From the NCBI RefSeq assembly GCF_008727875.1, contig NZ_VTWS01000007.1:62001-126000 (forward strand): DNA of 64,000 bases. Direction: 5' to 3'. Positions 32,746 to 42,266 of this stretch are shown piece after piece. Source of the stretch: Larkinella humicola. GTDB lineage: Bacteria; Bacteroidota; Bacteroidia; Cytophagales; Spirosomataceae. The translations under genes and the position numbers were made by a program. Under the pieces are notes generated by a model that saw nothing but the letters and a program-made list of their open reading frames with translations, did no database searches and was not told where the DNA came from. Positions within the stretch are counted from its first letter, which is position 1. Each line of letters begins with the position of its first letter.

Positions 32746-34746
32746 ATGAAGTCCATTTTCTTTCTTTGCCTGCTAACCGGCACCGTCCTGGCCCAGTCGC
32801 CCGCCAAACGTCCCATTGTTCCTTCCGACATCCTGAGATTGCAGAACATCACCGACCCGCAGGTTTCGCCCGACGGCCAGTGGGTGGCTTATTCCCTGTC
32901 GTCGGTGGACAAGGATAAAGACAAACGCAACTCGGACATCTGGATGATTAGCTGGGACGGCAAACAGTCGGTCCAACTGACGAGCAGCCCCGACGGCGAA
33001 TCATCCCCCCGCTGGAGCCCCGACGGGCGGTTTATCTCGTTTGTCGCTACCCGCAACGGCGACAAAGACAGCCAGTTGTGGCTCCTCGACCGACGGGGTG
33101 GCGAAGGCAAAAAACTCACCGACCTGAAAGGAGAACTGGAAGAATACGAATGGGCTCCCAACGGCAAAACCGTTGCGCTGGTCATTCGCGACAAGGACTA
33201 TTCCGATTCGGCGAAGACCAAAATCCGTACCCCCTACGTCATCGACCGCCATCATTTCAAAGAAGATCGGAAGGGTTACCTCGACCGTCGGGCCGCACAC
33301 CTCTATGCGTTCCATATTGAATCCAAAAAACTCGATACACTGACGGCAGGCACCTACGACGAAACCGCCCCGGTTTGGTCGCCCGACAGCAAGCAGATTG
33401 CCTTCGTCAGCAACCGCACTACCGATCCTGACAAAAACGAAAATACCGACCTGTTCGTGATCGAGGCCCGGTCCAAGGCCCCGATGAAGCAACTGACGAA
33501 CTGGCCCGGAGTAGACAACAGCCCGGTCTGGAGCCCCGACGGGGGGCAAATTGCGTACCTGCGCTCGACGGCTTCGACCAATTTCATCATGTACGATCAG
33601 CCGGTTTTAGCGGTTATTTCGGCCGACGGCGGAGAACCCAAACTGGTTTCGGCGGCCCTGGATCGCCCGGTTCGCAATCCGCGCTGGTCGGTGGATGGCA
33701 AATCCATTGCGGTTTTGGTGGATGACGACCGCCGAACCTACGTCGGCGCCTATGAACTGGCGTCCGGCAAACTCAACCGCGTGGCCCACGACGATTGCGC
33801 CTATGCCGATCTGGAGCAAAATCCGAAAGGCGGCTGGGCAACGCTGATGAGCAAACCGCAACTGCCCGCGGAACTCTACGTCGTTGAAAACGGGAACGTT
33901 CGGCGGCTCACTACCCTCCAGGATGCGTTTGTCGCTCCGCTCCAACTGGCTACGGTTGAAGGATTTACATCGCGCAGCAAAGACGGAACCCAGGTCGAAA
34001 ACATGCTTTTCAAGCCCGCCAACGCGTCGGCGGGTCAGAAAATGCCGACGATTCTCTTCATTCACGGTGGCCCGGTGGGTCAGGACAATTTTGGGTTCGA
34101 CCTTTCGCGGCAAATCCTGGCGGGGGGCGGTTACGTGGTCGCGGGGGTCAATTACCGGGGCAGCAGCGGGCGCGGACTCGCGTTTTGCAAAGCCATTTAC
34201 GGCGACTGGGGCAACAAAGAAGTAGCGGATATTCTGGGCGCCACCGATTACCTCGTTGCCAAAGGCATCGCCGATCCGGCTAAACTGGGAATTGGCGGCT
34301 GGAGCTACGGCGGTATTCTGACCAACTACACCATCGCCACCGACCAACGGTTCAAGGCAGCCGCCAGCGGGGCCGGGAGTTCGTTGCAGATGACGATGTA
34401 CGGTTCCGACCAGTACATCAATCAGTACGAAAACGAGTTGGGAACGCCCTGGAAAAATACCGACAAGTGGCTGAAAGCCTCCTACCCGTTCCTGAAAGCC
34501 GACCGCATCAAAACGCCGACGCAGTTTATGGGGGGTGAAAAAGATTTCAACGTGCCGATTGCCGGCAGCGAGCAGATGTACCAGGCCCTCAAGTCGTTGG
34601 GTGTGCCGACGCAGCTCATTATTTATCCCGGCCAGTTCCACGGCCTTTCGGTTCCGAGCTACCAAACCGACCGTTTCGACCGGTATTTGAAATGGTTCAA
34701 CCAGTATTTGAAGACATCGGTAGCGGTTTTAGGAACCGGCAAATGA
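32746..34746 (+). CDS. Exported S9 (prolyl oligopeptidase family) serine peptidase
   Basis: A protein of about 666 residues from the ATG at 32746, where a signal peptide starts (MKSIFFLCLLTGTVLAQ); the frame extends upstream to 32668 without signal-like sequence. Residues about 30-390 are a beta-propeller with WD40-like PD40 repeats (SSPRWSPDGRFISF, APVWSPDSKQIAFVS, NSPVWSPDGGQIAY). The C-terminal hydrolase domain carries HGGP, the nucleophile in GGWSYGG (Ser520), an Asp in GGEKDFNVP and His in GQFHGLS. This is the acylaminoacyl-peptidase/DPP-like layout. It would trim peptides in the periplasm. Divergent from the esterase gene. Confidence 0.9.
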   Translation: MKSIFFLCLLTGTVLAQSPAKRPIVPSDILRLQNITDPQVSPDGQWVAYSLSSVDKDKDKRNSDIWMISWDGKQSVQLTSSPDGESSPRWSPDGRFISFVATRNGDKDSQLWLLDRRGGEGKKLTDLKGELEEYEWAPNGKTVALVIRDKDYSDSAKTKIRTPYVIDRHHFKEDRKGYLDRRAAHLYAFHIESKKLDTLTAGTYDETAPVWSPDSKQIAFVSNRTTDPDKNENTDLFVIEARSKAPMKQLTNWPGVDNSPVWSPDGGQIAYLRSTASTNFIMYDQPVLAVISADGGEPKLVSAALDRPVRNPRWSVDGKSIAVLVDDDRRTYVGAYELASGKLNRVAHDDCAYADLEQNPKGGWATLMSKPQLPAELYVVENGNVRRLTTLQDAFVAPLQLATVEGFTSRSKDGTQVENMLFKPANASAGQKMPTILFIHGGPVGQDNFGFDLSRQILAGGGYVVAGVNYRGSSGRGLAFCKAIYGDWGNKEVADILGATDYLVAKGIADPAKLGIGGWSYGGILTNYTIATDQRFKAAASGAGSSLQMTMYGSDQYINQYENELGTPWKNTDKWLKASYPFLKADRIKTPTQFMGGEKDFNVPIAGSEQMYQALKSLGVPTQLIIYPGQFHGLSVPSYQTDRFDRYLKWFNQYLKTSVAVLGTGK

Positions 34747-34819
34747 TGGGCACAGGTGTTGTTTTTGCCCTGAATTCGATTTATAAGCACGTCAAGTAAT
34801 TTGCATAAGTGTTGTCTTT

Positions 34820-34998
34820 GCTCCGTTTGAGAGCATCACAGCGTAGCGTCGGTAGCCAAAAATAATCATTCCACCGCCCACGCGTGCCTTTAGGTACGCA
34901 ACAGTGCGGGGAATCGTCGCGTGCCTGACGGCACGCTGTCGTTAGGTAGGGGCGTGATTATGCTACCGACGCTGCGCTGTGATGCCCTCAAACGGGGC
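34820..34998. repeat. Long composite inverted-repeat element (BIME/MITE-like)
   Basis: Outer arms 34820-34856 and 34962-34998 are reverse complements at 34 of 37 positions. Between them are two independent small hairpins of one design: GCGTGCCTTTAGGTACGC (34882-34899) and GCGTGCCTGACGGCACGC (34919-34936). The element covers most of the 439-bp spacer between the S9 peptidase and pgk. Its layout recalls REP pairs (BIMEs) mobilised by RAYT transposases, but no transposase gene is in the window. The rest of the spacer (34999-35185) is AT-rich leader for pgk. Confidence 0.8.
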
Positions 34999-35185
34999 AA
35001 AAAAACCGTTTTGGCACAAAAAACTAAACGAAGAGTAAGGGTAGCATTTGAATAACATCACAGAAAAATTGCAACTAAACTTTTATAATTATAACAAATT
35101 CAATAAGCTACCTTTCAAATTGCTACGTTTAAGCAAAAACCCCTAAGTTCGGGCGGATTTTGCTAACTAACAGGAAATCTGTCGT

Positions 35186-36373
35186 ATGAAAACTTTAGAC
35201 TCTTACAATTTTTCCGGTAAACGCGCCCTGATTCGGGTTGATTTTAACGTTCCGCTGAACAGTAAATTCGAAATTACGGACGATACCCGGATGAAGGCTA
35301 CGTTGCCGACCATCTCTAAAATCCTGAAAGACGGCGGTTCGTGCGTGCTGATGTCGCACTTAGGCCGGCCCAAAGGCGGCCCTGAAGATAAATATTCGCT
35401 GAAACACCTGGTGGGACCATTGTCCATCATGCTGGGCGTATCCGTAAAGTTTGCCAACGATTGCATTGGCGAATCGGCCAAAGAAATGGCGGATTCGCTG
35501 CAACCCGGTGAGGTGCTGCTGCTGGAAAATCTGCGGTTTTACAAGGAAGAAGAAAAAGGAGACGTTGCTTTTGCCGAGAAACTGTCGAAACTGGGCGACG
35601 TTTATGTGAATGATGCCTTCGGAACGGCCCACCGCGCCCACGCTTCCACGGCGGTGATTGCCCAGTTTTTCACAGACAAAGTCTGCGGTTATGTCATGCA
35701 GGCCGAACTCGACAATGCCCAGCGGGTGCTCGACAACGCCGAACGGCCCTTCACGGCCATCATGGGTGGAGCCAAGATTTCGGATAAAATCCTGATCATC
35801 GAGAAACTCCTCGACAGTGTCGATAACCTGATCATTGGCGGAGGAATGTCGTATACGTTTACCAAAGCCCAGGGTGGCAAAATCGGCAAATCACTGCTCG
35901 AAGCTGATAAGCAGGAACTGGCGCTGGAACTGCTTGAAAAAGCAAAAGCAAAAGGTGTTCAGGTGTATTTACCCGTCGATAATGTCATTGCCGACGGTTT
36001 TTCGAACGATGCCAACCGCCAAATCGTTGCAACCGGCGAAATCCCGGATGATTGGGAAGGTTTGGACATCGGCCCTGACACCATTGCCCTCTTCAGCGAT
36101 ATCTTGTCCAAGTCAAAAACCATCCTTTGGAACGGCCCGATGGGCGTATTCGAATTCCCCAACTTCGCCATTGGCACCAACGCCATTGCGGATGTGGTCG
36201 TGAAAGCCACGGAAGACAACGGCGCGTTCTCGCTCATCGGCGGGGGCGACTCGGCTTCGGCCGTCAACAACGCCGGGTATGGCGACCGGGTGAGCTACGT
36301 TTCTACGGGTGGAGGGGCTTTGCTGGAGTATATGGAAGGCAAAGTATTACCGGGTGTGGCGGCTCTGGACTGA
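35186..36373 (+). CDS. pgk: Phosphoglycerate kinase
   Basis: A 395-residue enzyme of normal length. The N-terminal lobe begins [11 protein letters not shown], followed by the substrate Arg/His region [23 protein letters not shown] and [14 protein letters not shown]. The C-terminal nucleotide lobe has [14 protein letters not shown], the ATP-binding [14 protein letters not shown] and the final [13 protein letters not shown]. It transfers phosphate between 1,3-bisphosphoglycerate and ADP in glycolysis, in the cytoplasm. It stands alone, preceded by an AT-rich leader and followed by a clean terminator. Confidence 0.97.
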   Translation: MKTLDSYNFSGKRALIRVDFNVPLNSKFEITDDTRMKATLPTISKILKDGGSCVLMSHLGRPKGGPEDKYSLKHLVGPLSIMLGVSVKFANDCIGESAKEMADSLQPGEVLLLENLRFYKEEEKGDVAFAEKLSKLGDVYVNDAFGTAHRAHASTAVIAQFFTDKVCGYVMQAELDNAQRVLDNAERPFTAIMGGAKISDKILIIEKLLDSVDNLIIGGGMSYTFTKAQGGKIGKSLLEADKQELALELLEKAKAKGVQVYLPVDNVIADGFSNDANRQIVATGEIPDDWEGLDIGPDTIALFSDILSKSKTILWNGPMGVFEFPNFAIGTNAIADVVVKATEDNGAFSLIGGGDSASAVNNAGYGDRVSYVSTGGGALLEYMEGKVLPGVAALD

Positions 36374-36417
36374 GAAACTGCAATTAATTGATTAGTAATT
36401 ATCATTTAGGAAATCAC

Positions 36418-36446
36418 AAAAAAGGTCACCGAAAGTGACCTTTTTT
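36418..36446 (+). terminator. Rho-independent terminator after pgk
   Basis: A perfect 12-bp stem AAAAAAGGTCAC/GTGACCTTTTTT with a 5-nt loop and T7. The A-run makes it usable in both directions. The remaining spacer to 36678 holds a weaker AAAGCCA/TGGCTTT hairpin (36562-36591) preceded by A6, probably a backup terminator for the minus-strand receptor gene. Confidence 0.9.
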
Positions 36447-36627
36447 TACGACATTTAAATTAAAAAACCGCATATGATGCAAATATATTAAATGTATATA
36501 CATCATGTCACCAAATGAAATTTTGAAATGGGTGAAGGTTACCGTACTTTTAAAAATCAAAAAAGCCACTCCTCAAGGTGGGAATGGCTTTCTGCTTTCT
36601 TAACCTAAACTAATTATCTATTAAAGT

Positions 36628-36659
36628 AACGGCGGACGGACCAAATACCGTCCGCCGTT
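36628..36659 (-). terminator. Hairpin after the outer-membrane receptor gene
   Basis: AACGGCGGACGG (36628-36639) pairs perfectly with 36648-36659 around an 8-nt loop. It lies 20 bp past the stop of the minus-strand gene. The following minus-strand sequence is ACTTTAAT, a poor U-tract. Confidence 0.65.
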
Positions 36660-36678
36660 TGCTTTATTTAACTTTTAT

Positions 36679-39129
36679 TTAATTATTACCCCCACCGGCC
36701 CGGTTGCGTTCGGCTTCCGTGCTGGTGCTGCGCTGACGGGCCGCTTTCACATTCTGGTTGCCAAACCGGTACGTAAACGTCAGACGGGCAATGCGGCTTT
36801 CCCACCGGGCCCGCACCCGAAAATTAATATCCTGGTATACGGCTCTCCCTTCAAACTTATTCAGCCAGAACGGATCGTTCACATTCAGTTTCAGCGTGGC
36901 TTTCCGATTCATCAGCGTTTTTTGTACCCCGATGCTGAAGGCACCCATTTGTTTAGCCTCGTAAAAACCGTACAGATTTTTCGAGTTATACCAGCCGGCA
37001 ATTTCGGCGCTGAACCCCTTGGGCATTACAAAATTCTGGGACGTATAGATGTTGTACGACACAAAACTCACGTTGTACTGCGCTCCCAGGTAAGGCGAAT
37101 CGTACTGGTTGTAATTCACGCCGATGTTGTTCTGCATGTTCCACCACTTGGTCACCGCCACCGGGAAGCTCGCCGTCAGGTTGACGTTGTTTTGCGTGGC
37201 CAGGTTGTCGGTGGTAACATACGTAATATTCTCTTCGGCAATCTGACCCGGTACTTCATTGACAATCACGTCCGTTGTCCGGCTATAGCCCAGCGTCGTC
37301 GAAAACTTGCCCTTGTAGACATGCGTCAACTGGAATGAATTCGTAAACTGGGGTTTCAGGTACGGATTCCCCTGCTGATACGTGTACGGGTCCAGATAGA
37401 ACCGGAACGGGTTCAGGTTCTGGTAGTTCGGACGGTCGATCCGGCGGCTGAACGAAAGATTCAGGACGTTGTTGGTATCGATCTGTCGGGAAATAAACAT
37501 CGTTGGAAACAAATTCGTGTAATTCCGGTCGACAATTTTATTCAGCGTAACGGAATTGCCCCGGGATTGGGTGTTCTCCAGCCGTAAACCCGCCTGAATG
37601 CTGGTTTTGCTGTTCAATTTGCCCGCGAAATTGACGTAAGCCGCATTGATGTTTTCAGTGTATTTGAACTGGTTACTTTGCTTGGCGTTAAACACCCAGC
37701 GACCATCGACATAATCTTCGTATGTCAGGTTGTTGTCCGAGTTCACAAAGCTGGTTTTCACCCCGGTTTCCCACTTGCCGATTTTGGAAGGATGTACGTA
37801 ATCCGACTTGAACGCCCAGATTTCGATAGTCGATGGCATGTCGTTGCGAACCTTGGCTGTGGGCTGAACAATGCTGTCGTTGGCGTTGGTGTAGGTCGTG
37901 CTGAGGTTGTTATACGAATCACCGTTGAAGCGGGAATAGTCGAGGTCGGTCGTCAATTCGCGGCCTTTGCCGTCGAAATCGTACTTGTAGTTCAGGTTAC
38001 CCGTCAGGTTCGACCACTTGTTTTTTACCGAAACATCGGTAGTCGGTTTCAGCGTGATCTGACCCAGTTCATTCCGGATAATCGAGTTGTTGATCCCGTT
38101 GTCCTGCCGCCAGTCGTTGATAAAACCGGTCGCCAGCACGCCAATCGTGCTTTTCTTATTGATGAAATAATCGACGCCCGTCCGGAATGTATGCCCGTCG
38201 AAGCGGTTGGGGCGGAAAGAAGACTGGTCGAAATAGGTGATTTTGCCGTTGTAGGGAATAACCCGGTCCAGGCTATTTTCCTGAAACCGCCGGTTGTGAA
38301 AGTAGCTGTAGTTACCAAAGGCGTTGATTTTGCCGACGCGGTGGTTCAGGTTCAGGCTGGCGTTGGCTTTCTCATACCGACCGTAGCCCACCCCGGCGAT
38401 GGCCGTTCCGTTGGTGCCGAAATTCTTGTTTTTCTTCATCCGGATGTTGATGATCCCCACGTTGCCGGCGGCATCGTATTTGGAAGAAGGATTGGTAATG
38501 ATCTCGATTTTTTCGATGTTATCGCTCGGCGTATTTTTCAGCAAATTGGCCACTTCCTGACCCGACAGGTACGTCTGTTTGCCATCGATCATGACGATAA
38601 CGCCCGCTTTTCCTTTTAACTGGATGTTGTCATTCTGGCGGTCGATGGTGACACCCGGTGCTTTTTCCAACACTTCCAGGGCCGTGCTGCCACTAGCCAC
38701 AATGCTGTTTTCCACGTTGACCACCGTCCGGTCGATCTCCTGTTCGATGAACGGTTTCTTGGCTACAACCTTTACTTCGTTCAGGCTTTTGGCTTCTTCC
38801 ACCATCGTCAGCGTCTTCACCTGCACCTCCGGATTGGCGGCATCGATCACGAACGGTTCTGAATATACTTTCTTGAAACCGACCAGTGACGTGGCCACCC
38901 GGTAGCCACCATCGGCCACATTGTCGAAATCGTACTGCCCTTTGTCGTTGGTAATCACGCCTTTCACCAGCGTCGAGTCTTTAGCCTTTACCAGCAGGAT
39001 GGTGACGAATTCGGACGGTTTTTGAGTGGGGTCAATAACGAGCCCGCGAACTTTGCCTTTCGTCGGAGTCTGGGCGATTGCCGCCGTCATAACCAGCCAT
39101 GTACACACAGCGGTGATAAACGTTTTCAT
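36679..39129 (-). CDS. Outer-membrane beta-barrel receptor (CarboxypepD_reg + plug + OMP_b-brl_3 type)
   Basis: An 816-residue protein with signal peptide MKTFITAVCTWLVMTAAIAQ. A CarboxypepD_reg-like domain (about 25-110, VRGLVIDPTQKPSEFVTILL) is followed by a TonB plug-like domain (GSTALEVLEKAPGVTIDRQND, IEKIEIITNPSSKYDAAGNVGIINI) and a long barrel of amphipathic strands ending in TFTYRFGNQN and a short Arg/Asn-rich tail. This is the layout of the PF14905 outer-membrane barrel group, related to TonB receptors but not SusC. No SusD partner is adjacent. The ligand is unknown. A perfect -7 box lies about 82 bp upstream. Confidence 0.88.
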   Translation of the reverse strand: MKTFITAVCTWLVMTAAIAQTPTKGKVRGLVIDPTQKPSEFVTILLVKAKDSTLVKGVITNDKGQYDFDNVADGGYRVATSLVGFKKVYSEPFVIDAANPEVQVKTLTMVEEAKSLNEVKVVAKKPFIEQEIDRTVVNVENSIVASGSTALEVLEKAPGVTIDRQNDNIQLKGKAGVIVMIDGKQTYLSGQEVANLLKNTPSDNIEKIEIITNPSSKYDAAGNVGIINIRMKKNKNFGTNGTAIAGVGYGRYEKANASLNLNHRVGKINAFGNYSYFHNRRFQENSLDRVIPYNGKITYFDQSSFRPNRFDGHTFRTGVDYFINKKSTIGVLATGFINDWRQDNGINNSIIRNELGQITLKPTTDVSVKNKWSNLTGNLNYKYDFDGKGRELTTDLDYSRFNGDSYNNLSTTYTNANDSIVQPTAKVRNDMPSTIEIWAFKSDYVHPSKIGKWETGVKTSFVNSDNNLTYEDYVDGRWVFNAKQSNQFKYTENINAAYVNFAGKLNSKTSIQAGLRLENTQSRGNSVTLNKIVDRNYTNLFPTMFISRQIDTNNVLNLSFSRRIDRPNYQNLNPFRFYLDPYTYQQGNPYLKPQFTNSFQLTHVYKGKFSTTLGYSRTTDVIVNEVPGQIAEENITYVTTDNLATQNNVNLTASFPVAVTKWWNMQNNIGVNYNQYDSPYLGAQYNVSFVSYNIYTSQNFVMPKGFSAEIAGWYNSKNLYGFYEAKQMGAFSIGVQKTLMNRKATLKLNVNDPFWLNKFEGRAVYQDINFRVRARWESRIARLTFTYRFGNQNVKAARQRSTSTEAERNRAGGGNN

Positions 39130-39210
39130 AGTGATGTATTAGTAGGTTGTTGTTTACGTAGTATGCTTCAAAGTGTTGTTTACTGTTCGGATCAGATCCG
39201 GGGTACGTGG

Positions 39211-39218
39211 CAAAGTTA
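39211..39218 (-). promoter_or_regulatory. Candidate -7 box for the outer-membrane receptor gene
   Basis: The minus strand reads TAACTTTG, the same sequence as the cytochrome promoter's -7 box. There is no exact TTG at -33. The leader would be about 75 nt. Confidence 0.4.
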
Positions 39219-39566
39219 AGTAGTAGGTATTACATAGAACCTTATCTTACATAGATGGTTATTTTTTGATGATGACTGGTTCGGGGAGCCCTTGTATGTT
39301 ACCGGCTTTGATTGACTGATGCAAAGATGAGCCGGAAGGTTGCATTCCCCAATCAAAAAGGTGTCAACGGGTGGTATGACGGTTTAAACGGGTGTATAGT
39401 GTCACACATGCCTGGGGACAGTCCGTTATTCCAACACCCGATCAGAGTGCGGTTTTGTCCTCTGGTGCACGCATTCTTAAAAATTGAAGACTGAGAGTGA
39501 CCTGACAATGGGTTCTGCGTCAAAATGGAATAAATGGTTACATGCGTCCTCCCGGCGCCTACTGAT

Positions 39567-39734
39567 ATGGCTCTAAACAGTTCCCGAAACAAAATGCACC
39601 CCCTGGGTGTGTCGGCGGTCGTAGCCTTTCTTGCCTTCGTTGGGTCAATGTTTTTCAATTATGTCCAGCAGAAAGCCCTTGTTCAAAAAGAGATGAACAG
39701 AGCGAAAGTAGAAGCGGATTCTCTACGGCGGTAA
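39567..39734 (+). CDS. Possible small single-pass membrane protein
   Basis: A 55-residue frame from the ATG at 39567. Residues about 10-30 (HPLGVSAVVAFLAFVGSMFF) form one convincing transmembrane helix. A basic/acidic helical tail follows (NYVQQKALVQKEMNRAKVEA), as in many short envelope proteins. Composition looks protein-like. No ribosome-binding site or promoter decides the matter, and nothing nearby is co-transcribed. It could be spurious. Confidence 0.35.
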   Translation: MALNSSRNKMHPLGVSAVVAFLAFVGSMFFNYVQQKALVQKEMNRAKVEADSLRR

Positions 39735-40057
39735 AACCCCTTTCCTCCGTCTCAGGGCGACCACACCGGTGGTTGCGCTCACTCCTTTCAGCGTTCTATT
39801 TCTTCCAAACTGGCCGACCGACGTACTTCGTCGGCCCAAAGCAGCCGGATTACCGGGTATGGCTGCCATCATCCGATCCGGAAAGCGCTCACCTCTGCTT
39901 TGCTGAATTGGACCATTCCCCTTAATTTGCGGTTCTACGCCAAAATCACGACAACTTAAGTGCAACGCAAAGTGTTCATTTAATAGCTTACTACCCCAAG
40001 CGGACAAGTCGCCGGGTATCGAATGACGTATGATTCGCTAAACAGAAAATCCCATTC

Positions 40058-42082
40058 ATGAAACTGATAAAAGTTGCTGCTGGTGTTGTCAACCAGATCC
40101 CAATGGCCTGGGAACACAACCGCCGGAACATCATCGACGCCATTGAAGAAGCGAAAAGCCAGAAAGTCAGCATTTTATGCCTCCCTGAGTTGTGCATCAC
40201 GGGCTATGGCTGCGAAGACATGTTCTTCTCCCACGAGCTGCTCGAACAGGCCAAACAAAGTTTGCTGGAGATTGTGCCGCACACCGACGGGATCATCGTG
40301 GCCGTCAGTCTACCATTGCGACTGGCCAATAACCGCACCTACGACACGGCCTGTCTGATCGCCAACAAGCGCATTCTGGGTTTCGTCTGCAAGCAGGTGT
40401 TGGCCAACAACGGCATTCACTACGAAACCCGCTGGTTTCAGCCCTGGACGCCCGGCGTGCGCGACGAAATTCAGATTGGCGAATTTTCGTATCCGGTGGG
40501 CGACTTGTTATTTGATGTTTCGGGCGTAAAGATCGGCTTCGAAATTTGCGAAGATGCCTGGATTTCAAACCGGCCGGGCCGTAGCCTCCACGAACGGGGC
40601 GTCGATATCATCCTGAATCCCAGCGCGAGCCACTTTGCCTTCTACAAATCACACGTCCGGGAACGGTTTGTGATCGACGGATCACGGGCGTTTGGCGTCA
40701 GTTACATTTACTGCAATCTGGTGGGCAACGAATCGGGCCGCGCCATTTTCGACGGCGACTCCATGATTGCCTCCAACGGCCAGTTGCTGGTGTCGGGAAC
40801 GCGTTTCAGCTACGCCGACCACCTGATCGTTACCGCCGTCATCGACGTGGACGACACGCGACTCAGTCAGGCCCAGAACAAGGTCAACCTGGCTTATCTG
40901 TTTCCCAACCTGCGGGTGGCGGCTCAGTTCGATTTTCCGTTCGTAAAACCGGTGGTTCAGAAAGCCGAACTGGAATACTGGGAGCACGGCAATCATTTGA
41001 AAGAAGAAGAATTTGCGCGGGCCGTGGCACTGGCCCTGTTCGATTATTTGCGCAAAAGCCGCTCCCACGGTTTTGTGCTTTCGCTCAGCGGTGGGGCCGA
41101 TTCGTCGGCCATTGCGGCCCTGGTGTCGCTCATGATCCGGATGGCCGACGAAAGCATCGGTCTGGACGCTTTTAAAAAGAAATTGGGGTACATCAAAAGC
41201 ATCCAGAAGCTAAAAACCGTCGAAGAAATCTGCGGGGCCTTGCTGACGACCATGTATCAGGGAACCCAAAACAGCTCGACAGATACCTATGAGTCGGCGG
41301 AATCGCTGGCAAAGTCGGTGGGCGCCACGTTCTACAACATCAACATCAATGGGCTGGTCGAAACGTATACGAAGCTGATTGAAGACCAGTTGGGCCGTCC
41401 GCTGACCTGGGAAACCGACGATGTGGCCCTGCAAAACATTCAGGCACGGGTGCGCGCTCCGAGTGCGTGGCTGCTCGCCAACATCCAGAACGCGCTGCTG
41501 CTCTCGACCTCCAACCGCTCGGAAGCGTCGGTCGGTTACGCCACGATGGACGGCGACACGGCGGGCAGCATCTCCCCCATCGCCGGCATCGACAAACACT
41601 ACCTCCGCGGCTGGCTGCGCTGGCTCGAAACCACCGGTGTGGGCGGCAAAATCAAAGTGGAAGGCTTGCAGAAAGTGAACAACCTGCAACCCACCGCCGA
41701 ACTCCGCCCGCTCGACAAGAAGCAAACCGACGAAGAAGACCTGATGCCGTACGACGTGCTGAATGCGATCGAAAAATTCGGAATCCGGGATAAATTGTCG
41801 CCGAAAGAAGTGATGCAGCAGGTGGAAGTGGTGTTCGAAGGCCAGTATGACCGCGATAAACTGTACACCTCCGTCGACCGGTTTTTCCGGCTCTGGAGCC
41901 GCAACCAGTGGAAACGCGAGCGGTATGCGCCCTCCTTCCACGTCGACGACGAGAACGTAGACCCCAAAACCTGGTGCCGCTTCCCGATCCTGAGCAGCGG
42001 TTTCGAAAAAGAACTAGCCGAGTTGAAGGAATACGTCGAGGGCAACGAAGGACGGGGTCGGAAGGGGAAAATTGGGTTTTAG
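40058..42082 (+). CDS. nadE: Glutamine-dependent NAD+ synthetase
   Basis: A 674-residue two-domain enzyme. The N-terminal nitrilase-type amidase (1-280) has the Glu-Lys-Cys triad: Glu44 in LPELCITGYG, Lys112 in GFVCKQVL and Cys164 in FEICEDAW. The C-terminal synthetase has the PP-loop LSLSGGADSSA (Ser344-Ser350), the NAAD-binding region QNIQARVRAPSAWLLAN and STSNRSEASVGYATMDGD. It amidates nicotinic acid adenine dinucleotide to NAD+ with glutamine as the ammonia source and ATP. Length is as expected for the long glutamine-dependent form. Single gene; about 180 bp separates it from the next operon. Confidence 0.95.
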   Translation: MKLIKVAAGVVNQIPMAWEHNRRNIIDAIEEAKSQKVSILCLPELCITGYGCEDMFFSHELLEQAKQSLLEIVPHTDGIIVAVSLPLRLANNRTYDTACLIANKRILGFVCKQVLANNGIHYETRWFQPWTPGVRDEIQIGEFSYPVGDLLFDVSGVKIGFEICEDAWISNRPGRSLHERGVDIILNPSASHFAFYKSHVRERFVIDGSRAFGVSYIYCNLVGNESGRAIFDGDSMIASNGQLLVSGTRFSYADHLIVTAVIDVDDTRLSQAQNKVNLAYLFPNLRVAAQFDFPFVKPVVQKAELEYWEHGNHLKEEEFARAVALALFDYLRKSRSHGFVLSLSGGADSSAIAALVSLMIRMADESIGLDAFKKKLGYIKSIQKLKTVEEICGALLTTMYQGTQNSSTDTYESAESLAKSVGATFYNININGLVETYTKLIEDQLGRPLTWETDDVALQNIQARVRAPSAWLLANIQNALLLSTSNRSEASVGYATMDGDTAGSISPIAGIDKHYLRGWLRWLETTGVGGKIKVEGLQKVNNLQPTAELRPLDKKQTDEEDLMPYDVLNAIEKFGIRDKLSPKEVMQQVEVVFEGQYDRDKLYTSVDRFFRLWSRNQWKRERYAPSFHVDDENVDPKTWCRFPILSSGFEKELAELKEYVEGNEGRGRKGKIGF

Positions 42083-42266
42083 AAGCCCGTATCTGAATCA
42101 ACCAGCATTTTTATACTTGTTTTTCCATTGTCTAATCAAAAAGGCCAACACGCAAACATTCCACTTAAACAGAATGTAAAACAAATAGCTGGCTCAACCG
42201 TGTTACGTGTTCAGCGGTAAGGATCGGTCACGGTTCCTACAGGAGCGCTTCATTTAACCCGTTGGT

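Larger units (their letters stand above)
39130..40057. other. 928-bp spacer, mostly without recognisable genes
   Basis: Apart from the receptor promoter near 39.21 kb and a possible small membrane-protein gene at 39567-39734, I see no convincing coding sequence, tRNA or inverted repeat here. Open frames on the minus strand around 39.7-40.0 kb have no recognisable domain and unconvincing composition; the region could be decayed coding DNA. Confidence 0.5.

Noticed and set aside
33607-34665. Minus-strand open frame of 352 codons
   Set aside because: Antisense of the S9 peptidase catalytic domain; composition typical of shadow frames in this GC-rich genome.
39723-40007. Minus-strand open frame upstream of nadE, considered as a small gene or transposase remnant
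   Set aside because: No transposase motif, no terminal repeats and unlikely composition; left as undescribed spacer.
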